Shown here in pieces: positions 12,099 to 19,971 of a stretch of 64,000 nt of DNA. This DNA comes from Phycisphaeraceae bacterium. Lineage in GTDB: Bacteria; Planctomycetota; Phycisphaerae; Phycisphaerales; UBA1924. The stretch is taken from the NCBI GenBank assembly GCA_019636495.1, contig JAHBXL010000006.1, positions 148,417-212,416 of the forward strand, written 5' to 3'. A model generated the notes under the pieces. It was not told the DNA's origin. It did not search any database and was given only the letters and a program-made list of their open reading frames with translations. The position numbers and the translations under genes were made by a program. The stretch's first letter is position 1. Each line of letters opens with the position of its first letter.

Positions 12099-12133
12099 AA
12101 AAACAACCGCCCGGCGACATGGCCGGGCGGTTG
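12099..12133 (-). terminator. Rho-independent terminator of PEP-CTERM gene 1
   Basis: On the minus strand, a 12-base-pair perfect stem (CAACCGCCCGGC / GCCGGGCGGTTG) with a 6-base loop is followed by TTTTT. It lies 32 bases after the stop of the gene ending at 12165. The same 30-base hairpin recurs at 13460-13489. Confidence 0.85.
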
Positions 12134-12164
12134 CGGATGAACAGGTTTTTCGAGGCCGGCACGA

Positions 12165-13184
12165 TCAGGCGCGACGGCGACGGGCAGCGACCAGGCCGCC
12201 CAGGCCCAGCAGCGCCAGCGTGCTCGGAGCGGGGACAACCGTGAACTGCGCCCAAACGATGTCGAACGCGCCGACCTTGGTCGCCGCGGTCTGGATCGAG
12301 GTGCCGAACGCGTCGGAGATCGTGAACGTGACGTTCGCGTTCGTCGTCGTGCTGCTGTTCAGGACCGCCCCGGCGAAATCGAGCATCGTGCCGGTGCGGA
12401 AACTGTCGTCCGACGGCGAGCCCTGATTGTTCGCGAGGTTGAAGTTCGTGATAGCGAGGTAGTAGGTGCCGGCGGCGAAGTTGCGGACCATGAACGCTTG
12501 CGCGCCGCTCGTCACGCTGCCGCCGCTGTTGGCGCTGGGATCATCGTTGCCGTAGCCGACGATCGCGTTGAAGTTGCTGTCGTACACCCACATGTCGGTG
12601 TCGGTTGTGTGCCCTTGCCCGTTCGAGTTGATGGTGATCGCGCCGGGCTGGAAGGTGCCGGCGCTGATCGGCGTCACCACGGTGCGCTCGAACGCCACCG
12701 AGTAATCGGCGGTCGTCGAGGCCGTCCCCGACACGCGGTAGTTGAGCGAGTATGCGTGGCCGAAGGAATACCACGCGTTCTCGCGGGAGGCGGTGCCCGC
12801 GGGGATGCGGCTCGATTGCGGTGCGGCATCGCTGCCCGAGCCGGTGCCGACCGTCATGCCGGGCATCCAGGGCGCGGCCGCGGCAGCGGTCTGACCCTGG
12901 CCACGAATGGTCGCAGCGTGGCCCGCGGTACCGTTCGTTGTGAGAGTCGACGTCCAGCGATAGATCGACAGCGGCTCCGCGGCGAAGTCCAGACGGAAAT
13001 AGTCAAGACCGACTCCGCTGCCGCTTGTGCTGTTGCCCGTCAGCGTGCTGCCATGGACAACCGGCCCGATGATGTTGGGCGTCGCCTTGGTGTCGTTCGG
13101 CTCTGATTCACTGAACTGGCCGAACGCCGCGGTCGAAATGGCCGCGCCGCAGACCGCGCCGAGCATGGGGACGATGCGATTCAT
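12165..13184 (-). CDS. Secreted PEP-CTERM protein with PPC/DVUA0089-like domain
   Basis: 339 residues. The ATG at 13184 is chosen because it opens a signal peptide (MNRIVPMLGAVCGAAISTAA) and has GGAGAG upstream. The mature protein starts SESEPNDTKATPN, the usual opening of bacterial pre-peptidase C-terminal/DVUA0089-type beta-sandwich domains, and contains GTYYLAITNFN typical of that fold. It ends PAPSTLALLGLGGLVAARRRRA: a Pro-rich patch, a hydrophobic segment and an Arg cluster, i.e. a PEP-CTERM-like tail that an exosortase-type enzyme would process. Ligand or role is unknown. The 3' end is nearly identical in DNA to that of the next gene. Confidence 0.8.
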   Translation of the reverse strand: MNRIVPMLGAVCGAAISTAAFGQFSESEPNDTKATPNIIGPVVHGSTLTGNSTSGSGVGLDYFRLDFAAEPLSIYRWTSTLTTNGTAGHAATIRGQGQTAAAAAPWMPGMTVGTGSGSDAAPQSSRIPAGTASRENAWYSFGHAYSLNYRVSGTASTTADYSVAFERTVVTPISAGTFQPGAITINSNGQGHTTDTDMWVYDSNFNAIVGYGNDDPSANSGGSVTSGAQAFMVRNFAAGTYYLAITNFNLANNQGSPSDDSFRTGTMLDFAGAVLNSSTTTNANVTFTISDAFGTSIQTAATKVGAFDIVWAQFTVVPAPSTLALLGLGGLVAARRRRA

Positions 13185-13358
13185 GACCTCTCTCCAGAAG
13201 TTGCCGCTCCGCAGTTCCCTCGTGTGCCCCCGAATGCGACGCGCATTCGAACCCGGGCGACCCGATCTGCCGCTCGGCATCTCTGCCGTGCGACGGTGAA
13301 CACCGGAACTCCGAGCACCCGCGATTGCACACGCCGGGTACCCATTCTCTCGAAAAAG

Positions 13359-13386
13359 ATTCTACCTCCGGAGAAATCCAGCACAA
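13359..13386 (-). promoter_or_regulatory. Possible sigma70-type promoter for PEP-CTERM gene 1
   Basis: On the minus strand TTGTGC is followed after 16 bases by TAGAAT, in an AT-rich patch about 175 bases before the ATG at 13184. It is a sequence match only. Confidence 0.35.
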
Positions 13387-13454
13387 GAAAAAACATCGAT
13401 TCTCAACCAATTCAGTTGACGCTGCGGGGTTATCTTCACTCGAGCAACGGAATG

Positions 13455-13489
13455 AAAGACAACCGCCCGGCGACATGGCCGGGCGGTTG
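13455..13489 (-). terminator. Rho-independent terminator of PEP-CTERM gene 2
   Basis: The same 12-base-pair stem, loop and orientation as the terminator at 12104-12133, here followed by TCTTTC on the minus strand and placed 33 bases after the stop of the gene ending at 13523. Confidence 0.75.
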
Positions 13490-13522
13490 CAGAAGAAGCA
13501 GGATGTCCGAGGCCGGTCGCGA

Positions 13523-14134
13523 TCAGGCGCGACGGCGACGGGCAGCGACCAGGCCGCCCAGGCCCAGCAGCGCGGCAGCGCCGGGGGTCGGGACATTGGT
13601 CACACCGAAGCCCCACGCGCGGAGCACACCGGTGTCACCGCCGGCGTGGTCGATGATGCGCAGGGTCCACTCGCCCTCCTTGGGCTTGCCGTGGAAGGCT
13701 TCGAAGGAGTCGAAGGGCCCGTACTCACCCGGCGGAACGACGGCGGGGCTCGAGGTCGTCTGGAACGCCGCGCCACCCGGCACGAACGTGTACACGCCCG
13801 CGAGGTCGGACGACGAGCCGAAACCCGTGCCCGTGAAGCCCGGCCGGTTGATCAGGCGCACGACGTTGTTGCCGTGCTCGAGTTGGACGATCAGGTCGCC
13901 AACCCAGGTGTGGCTGATGTCGATGAACACATAGTCGAACGTGTCGATCAGGCCGACATCGGTGACGACGATCGTCGAGGTCGTCACGCCGTTCACGCCG
14001 CCGACGTTATCCGCCAGAGGCAGCGGCGGAACGTGCTCGCGAGAGTAGTCCTTCTCCAGGTTCCCACCCTGAGCCATCGCCGCGCCGGCGATCGCCAGGC
14101 CGGCAACCGAAGCCAACACAGAAGCCGTCTTCAT
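13523..14134 (-). CDS. Secreted PEP-CTERM protein with P-domain-like beta sandwich
   Basis: 203 residues from the ATG at 14134, with GGGAG 9 bases upstream and a signal peptide (MKTASVLASVAGLAIAGAAMA). The body resembles the proprotein convertase P domain: IDISHTWVGDLIVQLEHG, then RLINRPG and EGEWTLRIIDHAGGDTGVLRAWGF near the end. P domains usually flank subtilases; here the domain stands alone. The tail VPTPGAAALLGLGGLVAARRRRA is PEP-CTERM-like. The gene points the same way as its neighbour ending at 12165 and shares its last 54 bases of sequence almost exactly, which suggests a recent duplication of the sorting signal. Confidence 0.8.
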   Translation of the reverse strand: MKTASVLASVAGLAIAGAAMAQGGNLEKDYSREHVPPLPLADNVGGVNGVTTSTIVVTDVGLIDTFDYVFIDISHTWVGDLIVQLEHGNNVVRLINRPGFTGTGFGSSSDLAGVYTFVPGGAAFQTTSSPAVVPPGEYGPFDSFEAFHGKPKEGEWTLRIIDHAGGDTGVLRAWGFGVTNVPTPGAAALLGLGGLVAARRRRA

Positions 14135-14618
14135 TTTCGATTCTCCCAAGTGCTCCACCGCATTTCACACCTCGGGCCCGGTTGCACACGCACCGATGAC
14201 CTCGTGCTGTGGGCTTCGCGGCGGAGCGCACGAAACCACAGCCAACAAACAAATCACGATTGACGAGGTGCCCCAAGTCTCCCGGGAGTACCTCTCTCCA
14301 TCCAGTGTTGAAGATACCCCGGGCTTCAAGGGCATGCAAGAGAAAACTGACCGAATCTGTACGAACTTGGCTGCCCCTTGCCGATCGAGGCGTGCACTTC
14401 GGCCGATAGCATAAATCACGCTCTGATAAAAACTTGCGGTGCGCGGGCAACGCACGAAATACCGATCACAAAGCGAACACAATGCGCCCACTGCCACTGG
14501 CTCGATCCCGCGGCGTAGGTCTTGCCCCTGCCCGCTCATGACGATAATAGAGGCGAGTCCGCGCACCTTGATCCCGCTGAACGGATGGTGCGAATCCCCT
14601 CGTGAGGAGAACCGCCCG
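14135..14618. other. 484-base divergent promoter region, no gene seen
   Basis: The region separates the minus-strand PEP-CTERM gene from the plus-strand halogenase-like gene. It is more AT-rich around 14215-14330 and 14405-14470, as expected for promoters. I see no reliable coding frame, RNA gene or strong hairpin. Confidence 0.4.
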
Positions 14619-16370
14619 ATGCCCGCGCAGACCCGGCAGGACATGTACGACGTCGTCATCATCGGCGGCGGTCCGGGCGGCGCTACCACCGGGACACTGC
14701 TGAAGAAATACTCGCCGGAGATGCGTGTCGCCATCCTTGAGAAAGAGCGGTTCCCCCGTGACCACGTGGGGGAGAGCCAACTGCCGCCGATTTCTCGCGT
14801 GCTCGATGAGATGGGGGTGTGGGACAAGATCGAGGCCGCGGGGTTCCCGATCAAGATCGGCGCGACCTACACCTGGGGCAAGACGGTGGACCCGTGGGTC
14901 TTCGGGTTCATCCCATTGTCCGAAGTGAAGGTGGAGCCGAGGCCGGGCAGGTATGACGGATGGCGGCAGCGGACGGCCTTTCAGGTGGATCGCGCGCGCT
15001 ACGACGAGATCCTGCTTCGGCATGCCGCGGCGTGCGGTTGCGATGTGCGCGAAGGAACGCAGGTTCGTGAGGTGTTGCACGAGGGGGACCGGATCACCGG
15101 GGTCAGGCTCGACGATGGGACGACGATCGAGGGCCGGTACTACATCGACAGCAGCGGGAACGCGGCGGTGATCCGGCGTCAACTCGGCGTGCGGGTCGAT
15201 GCGCCGACGCTGCTCCGCAATGTCGCGTTCTGGGACTACTGGTCGGCGCCGGGTTTGAACAACCCGATCTACGAGAACGGCACCGCCCGAGTGCTGATCC
15301 GGAGCCTGCCCTACGGCTGGCTTTGGTACATCGCCCTCTCTGCGGACCGTACGAGCGTGGGACTCGTGACCCCCGCGGACTACTACAAGGCGAGCGGCAA
15401 GCGGCCGGAGGAACTGTACCTTGCCGCGCTCTCGCAGGAGCAATCCGTCGCCCGCCTGCTCGCACACGCGGCCTCGCGCGGGCGCGTGGAGTCGACCAAT
15501 GACTGGTCCTATGTGGCAGAGCGCACGCATGGTCCGAACTGGTTCCTTGTCGGGGAGAGCCTGGGCTTTGCCGATCCCATCCTCGCGGCGGGATTGACGC
15601 TGACACACACGTGCGCGCGGCACTGCGCGTACACGATTCTGGAAATCGAGCGTGGGAACCACGACCGCGACTGGCTGCTCCGGCAGTACGACGACCTCCA
15701 GCGCAGGCGCGTGATGCAGCACATGAAGTTCGCCGAGTACTGGTACTCGGCGAACGGGTGCTTTGCAGACATCCAGGAGAACTGCACGCGGATCGCGCAG
15801 GAAGCCGGACTCACCCTCGACCCGCAGGAGGCGTTCCGCTGGCTCTCCAACGGCGGGATCGACGACGACATCGGCCAGGTCGCCATTGGCGGACTGGACC
15901 TTGCAGGGATCAAGGGCGTTCAGCAGCGCCTGAGCCACGCGACCGACAGCGGCGTGAAGTACAAGATCGACGGGAAGAACACGCTCAAACTCAACCTGAT
16001 CGGCGCGGAGAAGACCTTCGTCGCGGCGCTGCGGGCCGGACGCATAGAACGGGTCGAGGCGTATCGGCGGGGACCAAAGACGCTGATCGCGACGGGCGTC
16101 TATGGCGCGGTCATCGAGGCCCTGAAGAAGACATCCGACGTGAGCCGGTTCAACGATCTCCTGCGGGACCTTCTCGGCCGCCGCCTGGGACCCGCGGATG
16201 CCCCGCTGGCGTACAGGCAGGCGATCCAGTGCCTCGAGGTCATGGTCAACGACTACTGGGTGCTTGCGACCTTCAAGCCGGGCCGGCCCGCGTTGAGTGT
16301 CAGCACGCCTTCCGAGGGCGAGTTGATCTACTCCGAGCACCTGGGGCCGCCCTCGTCGCGAGATAGATAG
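14619..16370 (+). CDS. FAD-dependent halogenase-like oxidoreductase
   Basis: 583 residues from the ATG at 14619 (GAGGAGA just upstream). The N-terminus has the Rossmann FAD motif VVIIGGGPGG. Halogenase-type signatures follow: DHVGESQLPP, YGWLWYIAL (equivalent of the G-W-x-W-x-I motif) and VGESLGFADPILAAGL (equivalent of the F-x-P-x-S-x-G motif), with Ala in place of Ser. The family uses FADH2, oxygen and halide to chlorinate or brominate aromatic or enolic substrates, but many relatives are plain monooxygenases. A C-terminal extension of about 130 residues is less conserved. The next gene, a TauE/SafE transporter, starts 12 bases later, so the two are likely one operon. No flavin reductase is nearby. 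Confidence 0.75.
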   Translation: MPAQTRQDMYDVVIIGGGPGGATTGTLLKKYSPEMRVAILEKERFPRDHVGESQLPPISRVLDEMGVWDKIEAAGFPIKIGATYTWGKTVDPWVFGFIPLSEVKVEPRPGRYDGWRQRTAFQVDRARYDEILLRHAAACGCDVREGTQVREVLHEGDRITGVRLDDGTTIEGRYYIDSSGNAAVIRRQLGVRVDAPTLLRNVAFWDYWSAPGLNNPIYENGTARVLIRSLPYGWLWYIALSADRTSVGLVTPADYYKASGKRPEELYLAALSQEQSVARLLAHAASRGRVESTNDWSYVAERTHGPNWFLVGESLGFADPILAAGLTLTHTCARHCAYTILEIERGNHDRDWLLRQYDDLQRRRVMQHMKFAEYWYSANGCFADIQENCTRIAQEAGLTLDPQEAFRWLSNGGIDDDIGQVAIGGLDLAGIKGVQQRLSHATDSGVKYKIDGKNTLKLNLIGAEKTFVAALRAGRIERVEAYRRGPKTLIATGVYGAVIEALKKTSDVSRFNDLLRDLLGRRLGPADAPLAYRQAIQCLEVMVNDYWVLATFKPGRPALSVSTPSEGELIYSEHLGPPSSRDR

Positions 16371-16382
16371 CCCTGCCAACTC

Positions 16383-17471
16383 ATGTCTTCCACCGCGCCC
16401 GCCATCCGCCGCCGACTCCACCGCGCCCTGCGCCGGCTCATGCCCTTCTGGTGGTGGTTGTTCTGGTTCTACTGCGCGTGGGCGACCATCATCATCGTGG
16501 GCGGTCTGTGGGAGCAGGTGCTGGCCCACTGGCCCATCGCCGCGGCGATGGCTGCGGGCTCGTACGTCGCGGGATCGACGCCGATGGGCGGCGGCACGGT
16601 CGGGTTTCCCATCCTCGTGCTGCTGTTCGATCAACCGGCGTCGCTGGGGCGCAACTTCAGTTACTGCGTGCAGTCGATCGGCATGTCCAGCGCGACGGTG
16701 TTCCTGCTGGCCAACCGGTCAAGGATCGCCTGGCGGTTTCTCGCATGGTGCGCGCTGGGTTCGCTGGTGACGCTGCCGCTGACGGCGGTGTACGTGGTGC
16801 CCGCGGTGAGCGATACGTCGGTGAAACTCCTGTTCGCGTGCATCTGGGCGGGGTTCGGGGTGATGACGCTGTACAAACTGCGGGACTTCGTGCGTTCGCA
16901 CAACGTGCCGCGCTGCCGCACCCCGCTCGATGCGGCCCTGGGATTGGCTGCCGGGCTGATCGGCGGGGTGGCCTCCGGCCTCACGGGGGTGGGCATCGAC
17001 ATGATCCTGTACACCCTGCTGGTGCTGGTGTATCGGAGTGACCTGCGCGTGGCGATCGGCACGAGCGTGATGATCATGGCGATCAACTCGCTCTTGGGCG
17101 TGCTGATCAGCGGGTCGATGGGCCGGCTCGGGCCCGAGGTCTTCCACAACTGGATCGCCGCGGCCCCGATCGTCGCGCTGGGCGCGCCGTTGGGGGCGCT
17201 CATGATGACGGTCATCTCGCGCGCCAAGACGCTGTTCTTCGTCTCCATCCTCTGCGTGCTGCAGTTCGTGTGGACGTGCTGGAACGAGCGGCACTCCCTG
17301 GGTTGGAGCGGCGCGGCACTGGCTCTGGCGGCGGTGCTCGCGCTCAACTTGGCGTTCCACTTCATGTACCAACTGGGCGAACGAATGGTCCCGCGGGTCC
17401 CCGTTCCGCCGGACGGGCCCCTGGATACCGCAAGCGGCGCGGGGGCCGCGGCGGGCTCGGCCCGCGATTGA
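16383..17471 (+). CDS. TauE/SafE (TSUP) family membrane transporter
   Basis: A 362-residue integral membrane protein with about eight hydrophobic segments. Family features are the glycine-rich GSTPMGGGTVGFPILVLLF early on and the matching GLIGGVASGLTGVGIDMILY after the midpoint, the two halves of the inverted TSUP repeat. Members export or import sulfonates, sulfite or other small anions. The start ATG lies 12 bases after the halogenase-like gene, so the transporter may move a substrate, product or halide of that enzyme (inference). The C-terminal tail after about residue 340 is hydrophilic. Confidence 0.85.
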   Translation: MSSTAPAIRRRLHRALRRLMPFWWWLFWFYCAWATIIIVGGLWEQVLAHWPIAAAMAAGSYVAGSTPMGGGTVGFPILVLLFDQPASLGRNFSYCVQSIGMSSATVFLLANRSRIAWRFLAWCALGSLVTLPLTAVYVVPAVSDTSVKLLFACIWAGFGVMTLYKLRDFVRSHNVPRCRTPLDAALGLAAGLIGGVASGLTGVGIDMILYTLLVLVYRSDLRVAIGTSVMIMAINSLLGVLISGSMGRLGPEVFHNWIAAAPIVALGAPLGALMMTVISRAKTLFFVSILCVLQFVWTCWNERHSLGWSGAALALAAVLALNLAFHFMYQLGERMVPRVPVPPDGPLDTASGAGAAAGSARD

Positions 17472-17498
17472 TGCCCGGGGCCGATACCATCCCCCGTC

Positions 17499-19364
17499 AT
17501 GCCGATCTTCCTCCGCTGGTTTCTGCGTCTGGGCCCGATCAACCCAATCGCCGTGCGCCTGGTGCAGGGCGGCTCGCGCCGGACCCGCCACCTCTACATC
17601 CGCACCATCTATCTCGGCGCGCTCATCGTCACCCTGCTCTACCTGCTGCTGGTCATGCCCGCCGGGGGCGACCTGACGCAACTCAAACTCGCCGCGGCGG
17701 CGTCGAGCGCGTTCGCCGTCGTCGCCTACCTGCAGATCGCGCTGATCTGCGTGCTCGCGCCCGTCTTCATGGCCGGGGCGATCGCGCAGGAAGCCAACCC
17801 GCGGACGTGGGACATCCTGCTGACCACGCCCATGTCCGCCGCGGAGATCGTGCTGGGCAATCTCTTCGGCCGACTGTTCTTCATCCTCGCACTGCTGGTG
17901 TCGAGCCTGCCCCTGTTCGCGCTCACCCAGTACTTCGGGGGCGTTCCGGGCCGGTCGATCTTCGCCAGTTACGCGGTCGCGGCGTGCGCCGCGCTGCTGG
18001 TGGGCTCCATGGCCATCGCGCTCTCCGTCAGCCGCCTGGTCGGCAAGCGCGCTGTGTTTGCCTTCTACGTCTCGGTCGTCAGTTACCTCGCCGTCACCTA
18101 CGGAGTCGACAACCTCCTCGGCGTCGGAGGGCTGGTCACCTGGATGACGTCGATCAACCCATTCCTCGCGCTCCGCGCGTTGCTGAACCCCACCGGCTAC
18201 GCGGCCTATCCGGAAGGCTCGCAGACCGGCCTCGCGGCGTGGTTCCTCGAGAAGCCCGTCATGACCTGGTGCCTGCTCTCGGGAGGGCTGAGCGCCGCGC
18301 TCATGATCGCCTCGACAATCACGGTGCGCATGGGCGGCCTGGCGGGGCTGGGCGGCCTCGGCGGGCGCGGCGGCGTGCCGTGGTACCGTCGCATGTTCGG
18401 CCTTGGTGCCAAGGGCGCCCAGTCGCGCCCGGCCCGGCACGTCTGGCACAACCCGATCGCCTGGCGCGAGGCCGCGGCGAGAAACGCGACCTTCGGCCGG
18501 ATGCTGGCGCGGTGGTCGTTCATCCTGTGCGGCGCGCTGTGGGCGCTGGGGATCGTGCTGTACTTCCACGGCGGGGGCATCGTGGCGCCCGAGACTTTCC
18601 GCGACGTGGTGTACTTCACGGTCATCGGTGAACTGGCCGTGATCACGCTGGTGGCGGTGAACATGGCCGCGACAAGCGTGGCCCGGGAGCGCGAGGACGG
18701 CACGCTGGACCTCCTTCTGACGACGCCGATCACACCGGCCTCGTACCTGGGCGGGAAGATGCGCGGCATGGTGGCGTACCTGCTCCCGCTGATCGCGGTG
18801 CCGGTGGGGACGCTGGCGATGGCCGGGCTGTACGTGCTGGCGCACCAGGCGGGAGTTGCTTCGCGCACGGGCGGGGTGATGGTGACCTACGCGCTGTTCA
18901 ATGCGCCGCCGGGCGTGACGCAATCGGCCCCGGCGATCCTGCCCGAGGGCGCGGTGTCGGTCGCGCTGGTCACGGTGCCGTTCATGGCGTTTGTCGTGAT
19001 GGTCGGGATGCAGTGGTCGCTCAAGAGCAAGGGCTCACTGTCGGCCGTCGTCGCGACCGTCGGGCTGGTCGGCCTGGTCGCGGGAATCGTCGGCCTGTGC
19101 GGGCACAAGGCCGGTGTGGACATCCCGTTTGTCGGCGCGGCGCTGGCGGCGATGTCGCCTGCGACGGCGGTGAATGCGGCGATCGCCCCCGAGTCGGCCC
19201 TGCAGCAGACGGTGCAGTCGCACGCGCTGGCCTCGGCCCGGGTCTCGCTGCTGATGGGCGCGGCGGTCGCCGCGCTGGCCTACATCGCCGTCGTCTACGG
19301 GCTGCGGGCCAACATGGTGCACAACTTCGACATGACGGTGCGGCGGCTTGCTGGCGTGGCCTGA
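17499..19364 (+). CDS. ABC-2 type transporter permease, duplicated in one chain
   Basis: 621 residues with about twelve hydrophobic segments. Two copies of the ABC-2 permease core are seen: AIAQEANPRTWDILLTTPMS near residue 95, and VAREREDGTLDLLLTTPITP near residue 395. Each is followed by a hydrophobic block. Each copy has the charged ATPase-contact stretch E-x-x-x-x-T-x-D-x-L-L-T-T-P. This suggests a full transporter membrane domain in one polypeptide. No ATP-binding subunit is encoded next to it, so the partner must be elsewhere. Substrate unknown. It follows the TauE/SafE gene by 27 bases. Confidence 0.8.
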   Translation: MPIFLRWFLRLGPINPIAVRLVQGGSRRTRHLYIRTIYLGALIVTLLYLLLVMPAGGDLTQLKLAAAASSAFAVVAYLQIALICVLAPVFMAGAIAQEANPRTWDILLTTPMSAAEIVLGNLFGRLFFILALLVSSLPLFALTQYFGGVPGRSIFASYAVAACAALLVGSMAIALSVSRLVGKRAVFAFYVSVVSYLAVTYGVDNLLGVGGLVTWMTSINPFLALRALLNPTGYAAYPEGSQTGLAAWFLEKPVMTWCLLSGGLSAALMIASTITVRMGGLAGLGGLGGRGGVPWYRRMFGLGAKGAQSRPARHVWHNPIAWREAAARNATFGRMLARWSFILCGALWALGIVLYFHGGGIVAPETFRDVVYFTVIGELAVITLVAVNMAATSVAREREDGTLDLLLTTPITPASYLGGKMRGMVAYLLPLIAVPVGTLAMAGLYVLAHQAGVASRTGGVMVTYALFNAPPGVTQSAPAILPEGAVSVALVTVPFMAFVVMVGMQWSLKSKGSLSAVVATVGLVGLVAGIVGLCGHKAGVDIPFVGAALAAMSPATAVNAAIAPESALQQTVQSHALASARVSLLMGAAVAALAYIAVVYGLRANMVHNFDMTVRRLAGVA

Positions 19365-19377
19365 GGCGCGATATGCT
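19348..19377 (+). promoter_or_regulatory. Promoter of marR
   Basis: TTGCTG and TATGCT separated by 18 bases, the -35 lying inside the end of the upstream gene. The operator palindrome starts at the last base of the -10. Confidence 0.5.
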
Positions 19378-19408
19378 TGTTGCCACAGGCATGTGCCCGT
19401 GGCAACAA
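19377..19408. promoter_or_regulatory. Operator palindrome of marR
   Basis: A perfect 10-base inverted repeat, TTGTTGCCAC / GTGGCAACAA, around a 12-base centre, immediately after the -10 box and upstream of the MarR start. It is a good candidate for autorepression. Its left half GTTGCCAC sits 7 bases from the start of the -10, exactly like GTTGCAAC at the pirin promoter (21950-21957). Confidence 0.65.
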
Positions 19409-19442
19409 CTACTCGGCCCCACCCCACCCCACCGGAACTCGC

Positions 19443-19970
19443 ATGCCCGCGGACCTTCGCGCACAGATCGGCAAGAAGCGGCCCTTTGACAGCCCGGAGG
19501 AAGAGGCGTACCTCAACATTCTGCGCACCGGCAGCGAGATGGACGCGGCGTTCGCCCGCCTGTTCCGCCGGCACGGCCTGACACACTCGACGTACAACGC
19601 GTTGCGCATCCTGCGGGGGCACCAGCCGGAGGGCGCCGCGTCCAGCATCATCGGGGGCCAACTGGTCTCGCGCGTGCCCGATGTCACCCGACTGGTGGAC
19701 CGCCTGGTGGAAGCAGGCCTGGCCGAGCGCGGGCGCGCCGGCGACGACCGGCGCGTGGTGAAGGTCCGGATCACGCGCGAGGGCCTGGCCCTGCTTGCGC
19801 GGCTGGACCGGCCCGTGCGCGAACTGCACGTGCGCCAACTCGGCCACCTGACGCGCGCCGACCTGGCGATGCTCAGCGCTCTGCTCGCCAGGGCCCGTGA
19901 GCGTTGCGGCCCCGAAACCGGCAGCGCCGCGCGCAGCGCGCACCGAAGACGAAGTTCCACTACCCTCTGA
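19443..19970 (+). CDS. MarR-family transcriptional regulator
   Basis: 175 residues from the ATG at 19443. It has a winged helix-turn-helix of MarR type: LTHSTYNALRILRGHQ (helices 2-3), recognition region VPDVTRLVDRLVEAGL, then the wing RGRAGDDRRVVKVRITREGL with the family-typical D-x-R. These proteins repress by dimer binding to palindromes and release on binding a phenolic or oxidant ligand. The palindrome at 19377-19408 fits autoregulation. The GH20-like gene starts two bases after the stop codon, so the two are co-transcribed. The pirin gene further down carries a similar site. Confidence 0.85.
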   Translation: MPADLRAQIGKKRPFDSPEEEAYLNILRTGSEMDAAFARLFRRHGLTHSTYNALRILRGHQPEGAASSIIGGQLVSRVPDVTRLVDRLVEAGLAERGRAGDDRRVVKVRITREGLALLARLDRPVRELHVRQLGHLTRADLAMLSALLARARERCGPETGSAARSAHRRRSSTTL

Positions 19971-19971
19971 C

